Shown one piece after another: positions 22,680 to 25,725 of a stretch of 25,725 bases of DNA (position 1 is its first letter; each line of letters begins with the position of its first letter). Both the position numbers and the translations under genes were made by a program. Origin of the DNA: a virus. A model generated the notes under the pieces. That model saw only the letters and a list, made by a program, of their open reading frames with translations, was not told the DNA's origin and made no database searches. The stretch lies in the IMG/VR virus record IMGVR_UViG_3300033145_003439, positions 1-25,725 of that record; one strand, written 5' to 3'.

Positions 22680-22720
22680 TCGTTGAACGGCCCAATGGTT
22701 GGTCTTTTTGCCTTGATCTC

Positions 22721-25168
22721 CTATCGTGCGCTGGTCCACTCAATCTTCCGCACTGCCATGTGAGATCGCCCGGCCCCATAGGTATGGATTACAACCCGCA
22801 AATGGTCATTTAGCCGCCCTAGCCCTGACTCCGAGATCTCATCCGTCTCAAGGTAGGTCCACGAGGTTCCAGTGATCCCGGTCTCGGTATGGACAAGCGT
22901 CCCGAGTTCCCCGTAGACAAGGATGTCGTACTCGGTCCCAGGTTCCGCGGTCGCCGTCTTTCCGGAGTCCGTGTAGCTCCAGGTTCCGAGCCGATTCCGG
23001 TGCGACCAGGACACGGTCAATTCTCCGGTGATCGATGCGGGGTAGCTCTCCCCGTTGAAGCGAACATCGGTCGGGCAGTAGACCTTCTCCGACCTAGCCG
23101 GCGTGGTCGCGGCCACCTGCGAATCCAAACACGAGCCAAACGAATACTCACTCTGGTTATTGAAGGCCTGAAACCGGATATCGTTGTAAACGGTTTCTGT
23201 CGGCGGCATCGGCCCACGTACATTCACGATCTGGCTGCCATACGAGATGAACCAGATGCGTGTGCCGGCAGTGAACGCCGTCGGCGCAGTGTCCAAACAA
23301 CCCCGGGCGACGACTTGAAGGCTGATGCCTCCCTCGACTTGAACCACATTCTGGAAGGCAATGAACTCCTCGGTCGTTCCGTCTGAGATCCAGGCAACGT
23401 TGACCCCGAGCGAGAAGTCCGGCGCGCTGACCGACTCCACAAGGTCGGTGTCGAGACCCGAAGAGACGACGATCTCGCCAGTGAGCTCATCGATCGCAGC
23501 AGTCAGGGAGCCCGAGGGCGTGAAAATGGGAATGTCGACTGGCGGGGCCCACCCACCGGCACCGTCGGCGACATAGGCCCTGTACCCCAAAGAAATCCCA
23601 GTCGCCCCCCGCGCAGCGAGCGTCACGGCCAGCTGCACGTCCGACCCAATGCTCCCGTAGTCCTTGACGGCTTCGTAGGGCGCAGCGAGAGCAGCTTGAT
23701 CACTGAGCGCTGGGACATCCCCAGAAGGATCCTCCCAACCAGACGCAGGCGGAGACGAATACCCCGTCCAGTCCACGGCGAAGATATCCTCCATGGCCTC
23801 GATCTCGATCTTCCCTGAGTCCAGGCGGCCAGTTCCCACCCGAACGCACCTGCAGACCATGCCGGTGATCCCGAGCGGATCCCAGACCAGCTTGAATACG
23901 CCCCCGGGCCGGAAGGCCCAGGCGGAGCGGTCAGCCTCGATCGTGAGCGTAGCCAGGGGATAGGCCAACGCCGCCAAGGCCCGAGCTGCGGCCTGCTGCG
24001 CGGTCGTCGGGTTGGAAAGCCCACGCAGGGTGAGGTTCTGGAGTGAGACTTCACCGCCTTGAACTTCGATCGAGGCCAGGTCCTGCGCCTGGGCGACCTT
24101 CTCGATGAATCCCGCATCGCGGCCCACGTAACTGATGCGGACCGTGTTCTTCAGGTCGCCCCATGACGGCCGGGCGAAAGATTTCACGGTGCAGGAGTCC
24201 GCATCAAGCACAGGAATCGTCTCGGGATCGTAGTCGAACCGCACCAGGCGGATCTTCAGCAAGCCGGTCGAAGGCTCGACATACATCACGCCATCGATGT
24301 GCCGTAGGATCTCCAGGACCAGATCCTTGGTGGTAGTCGTACGGTCCTGGAGCATGGAAAGCCCGAGGCCTTCAGTGGCCAGGGTCTGTCCCACCTCACG
24401 AAATGCGTCAATATCAAGAAATCCCTCTGGCAGGCCCAGTCCGTTTTCCGCAGGAGGGGAGATGAGTATGTCGTAGATCATGGCTGCGGGGTTGGCGTCC
24501 CCGCCGATGTCGTGGGCTCCGCCGGTAAGCCCTAAGCTATTCGGGCAGCGGCGAACCACGAATGAGACAGACTTGATGTAGGGCGTCGTGCCCAGGTACA
24601 CGTGGCGAAAGACAGCGTAACTGACCCGCCGCCAGGCCGGCAGATTCTCCCCCACGCGGGCGACGAGGTAATCGTCTGGCTCCTGTGTTGCGGTGCCGTG
24701 GTAGACGTAGATGCTGCCCTTGACCCCACCCTCGGAGTCTTCCCCACCGAAAAAGCTCGGCGAGTTGATATAGACCTCGGTGCGGTCCGGAGTGTAGGCG
24801 TAGGACCCGGAAGGCCGCCGGTCATCGAAGCGGATCTCCAGGACCTCGTCGAGTTCACCCCCACTCAGGACCAATTGGATGCCGAGGTAGTACTTGTAGC
24901 CGGTGGTGATGGTCTTGTGAGAGAACAGCCCAGTCTTGACCCTCTCGGTGATGGCCTGCACCTGGAGATCACCGTACCAGGTGACCATGGGCCCGGAGAG
25001 TTTGCAGGTTCCCCAGACGATCGGGATCGAGCGCCCTTCGCCGATGGATGGAAACTGGAAATCGCCCAGCGCAGACGGGGTCGGGGAATCAAACTTTGGC
25101 TTTGGCCTGAGGACCTCGTAGAGAACTGTGCCCACGAGGTAGACCAGTGCCATGATGAAAAAGGCCAT
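22721..25168 (-). CDS. phage tail-tip protein (host-specificity/J-like, Phage-tail_3)
   Basis: 815 residues from the ATG at 25168, with GGAGG eight bases upstream. The N-terminus is hydrophobic (MAFFIMALVYLVGTVLY), then FPSIGEGRSIPIVWGTCKLSGP, which is typical of tail proteins of the gene transfer agent and J type. The middle (about 290-380) has LVLEILRHIDGVMYVEPSTGLLKIRLVRFD, the Phage-tail_3 region. The C-terminal 150 residues contain a fibronectin-like beta domain with SITGELTVSWSHRNRLGTW. It forms the distal tail tip and probably touches the host receptor. It shares a TGATG overlap with the DUF2163 gene and is the last gene of the leftward tail operon. Confidence 0.9.
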   Translation of the reverse strand: MAFFIMALVYLVGTVLYEVLRPKPKFDSPTPSALGDFQFPSIGEGRSIPIVWGTCKLSGPMVTWYGDLQVQAITERVKTGLFSHKTITTGYKYYLGIQLVLSGGELDEVLEIRFDDRRPSGSYAYTPDRTEVYINSPSFFGGEDSEGGVKGSIYVYHGTATQEPDDYLVARVGENLPAWRRVSYAVFRHVYLGTTPYIKSVSFVVRRCPNSLGLTGGAHDIGGDANPAAMIYDILISPPAENGLGLPEGFLDIDAFREVGQTLATEGLGLSMLQDRTTTTKDLVLEILRHIDGVMYVEPSTGLLKIRLVRFDYDPETIPVLDADSCTVKSFARPSWGDLKNTVRISYVGRDAGFIEKVAQAQDLASIEVQGGEVSLQNLTLRGLSNPTTAQQAAARALAALAYPLATLTIEADRSAWAFRPGGVFKLVWDPLGITGMVCRCVRVGTGRLDSGKIEIEAMEDIFAVDWTGYSSPPASGWEDPSGDVPALSDQAALAAPYEAVKDYGSIGSDVQLAVTLAARGATGISLGYRAYVADGAGGWAPPVDIPIFTPSGSLTAAIDELTGEIVVSSGLDTDLVESVSAPDFSLGVNVAWISDGTTEEFIAFQNVVQVEGGISLQVVARGCLDTAPTAFTAGTRIWFISYGSQIVNVRGPMPPTETVYNDIRFQAFNNQSEYSFGSCLDSQVAATTPARSEKVYCPTDVRFNGESYPASITGELTVSWSHRNRLGTWSYTDSGKTATAEPGTEYDILVYGELGTLVHTETGITGTSWTYLETDEISESGLGRLNDHLRVVIHTYGAGRSHMAVRKIEWTSAR

Positions 25169-25725
25169 CAGTCGATCCTCCCGCTGAAGGGATTGCGGCC
25201 CGGCAGACGAGACCAACCCAGGTGGTTCACAAGGTTGCCAAATTTGTCCCGGCAGGTGGCTTCGAGGTGGTCGCAGCCCCAGTAGGCCCAGACCTCATCG
25301 AGCGAACTGACCCCGGGCATCGGCGATATGAGCGTGACCGTGTCCCCTTGGTGATCGACGACAAAGCGAGTCTCGCCGGTGGCTGATTCCAGGCGGCCGC
25401 CTTGATACCACTGATCGGGGCGCAGTGCGAAGCCGTTTGAGACAACGGTGGCCCCTGTGACCGAGGTCACCGAAACCAGATCCCGGCTGGAAGTGGGATT
25501 AGCCCCGCAGGGCGCGGAGTAGAGGACGTGATTGCAGGGGGTCTGCATGGCCAGGATCGGTATCGTGCGTGTGAGCATGGCCATCAAGCTTGCCCCGGTG
25601 AGGATCGCTTCTGACTGCTCGAACCTGGCCCGGACCACTTTGCCACTGAAGATCGTCACCGCGAGGTCCTCGTTTCCGCGATGGGCCCGATAGACGGTCA
25701 CTCCGACCGGTGAGGACGGCAGATC
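25168..25725 (-). CDS. DUF2163/BR0599 family tail protein, 5' end beyond the window
   Basis: The visible part has about 185 residues. The frame is open up to the window edge, and the first readable residues, DLPSSPVG, continue the known family pattern, so the gene begins outside the window. Features are TVYRAHRGNED, VRARFEQSEAILTGASL, LAMQTPCNHVLYSAPCG with its conserved Cys pair, and a C-terminal VWAYWGCDHLEATCRDKFGNLVN. The last motif is the BR0599 C-terminal Cys signature, which is typical for tail-assembly proteins next to the tail-tip gene. Probably a component of the tail tip or hub. Confidence 0.9.
   Translation of the reverse strand, partial: DLPSSPVGVTVYRAHRGNEDLAVTIFSGKVVRARFEQSEAILTGASLMAMLTRTIPILAMQTPCNHVLYSAPCGANPTSSRDLVSVTSVTGATVVSNGFALRPDQWYQGGRLESATGETRFVVDHQGDTVTLISPMPGVSSLDEVWAYWGCDHLEATCRDKFGNLVNHLGWSRLPGRNPFSGRID

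Noticed and set aside
24602-25285. 227-residue open frame on the + strand
   Set aside because: Antisense to the tail-tip gene, which has family motifs; shadow.

Overview
The window is about 26 kb of a temperate tailed phage or prophage from a Gram-negative bacterium with moderately high GC. The host cannot be named from this sequence. A serine recombinase flanked by a DUF2924 gene, small conserved phage hypotheticals and a GpA-type terminase occur together in phages of Pseudomonadota, Desulfobacterota and Planctomycetota. Most genes are GC-rich. Three stretches are visibly more AT-rich (about 2.7-4.0 kb, 12.1-14.0 kb and 20.7-22.7 kb), and these hold the regulators and the likely cargo genes.

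Layout, left to right. 1-2698: integration module on the + strand (small hypothetical, DUF2924 protein, large serine recombinase, small recombinase-associated protein). 2766-4376: lysogeny switch with an XRE repressor, an ImmA/IrrE-type metallopeptidase and a small conserved protein. A related operator-like sequence lies in front of the repressor gene and again in front of the next transcription unit. 4377-5521: a structured leader, a phage-encoded sigma-70-like factor whose ribosome binding site is buried in a perfect hairpin, and a small conserved protein. 5518-11914: tightly packed recombination and replication genes (RecE/YqaJ-like nuclease, Sak4-like ATPase, DUF669 protein, RusA, SF2 helicase ending in an SSB-like tail, PrimPol-PriCT-DUF3987 primase/ATPase). 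12106-13526: an AT-richer two-gene cassette with a stand-alone nucleotidyltransferase and an unknown 311-residue partner, followed directly by a 119-bp MITE-like element. 13693-13988: a cluster of GGTGAAA repeats around an AT-rich core, a good candidate for the replication origin. 14046-14077: a terminator shared by the converging operons.

Right half, mostly on the - strand. 14099-15215: four small late-operon genes. 15390-20340: GpA terminase, Nu1-like small terminase, a ParB-methyltransferase fusion, a conserved phage structural-type protein and a Cro-like regulator. 20426-22679 is on the + strand: a possible small ORF and a two-gene cargo cassette with its own promoter. Its large protein has a nucleoside-2-deoxyribosyltransferase-like signature and no family I can name. 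22721-25725: tail-tip protein and a DUF2163/BR0599 tail protein that runs off the window. No portal, capsid, lysis, tRNA or CRISPR features are visible.

Inferred working model: the XRE repressor holds down both its own promoter and the early promoter near 4.0 kb. ImmA-like proteolysis relieves repression, the early operon makes the sigma factor and the replisome, replication starts near 13.7-14.0 kb, and the - strand late genes package and build tails. The two cargo cassettes (12.1-13.5 kb and 20.7-22.7 kb) look like accessory genes, plausibly anti-phage or toxin-type, and are the best candidates for an undescribed system.
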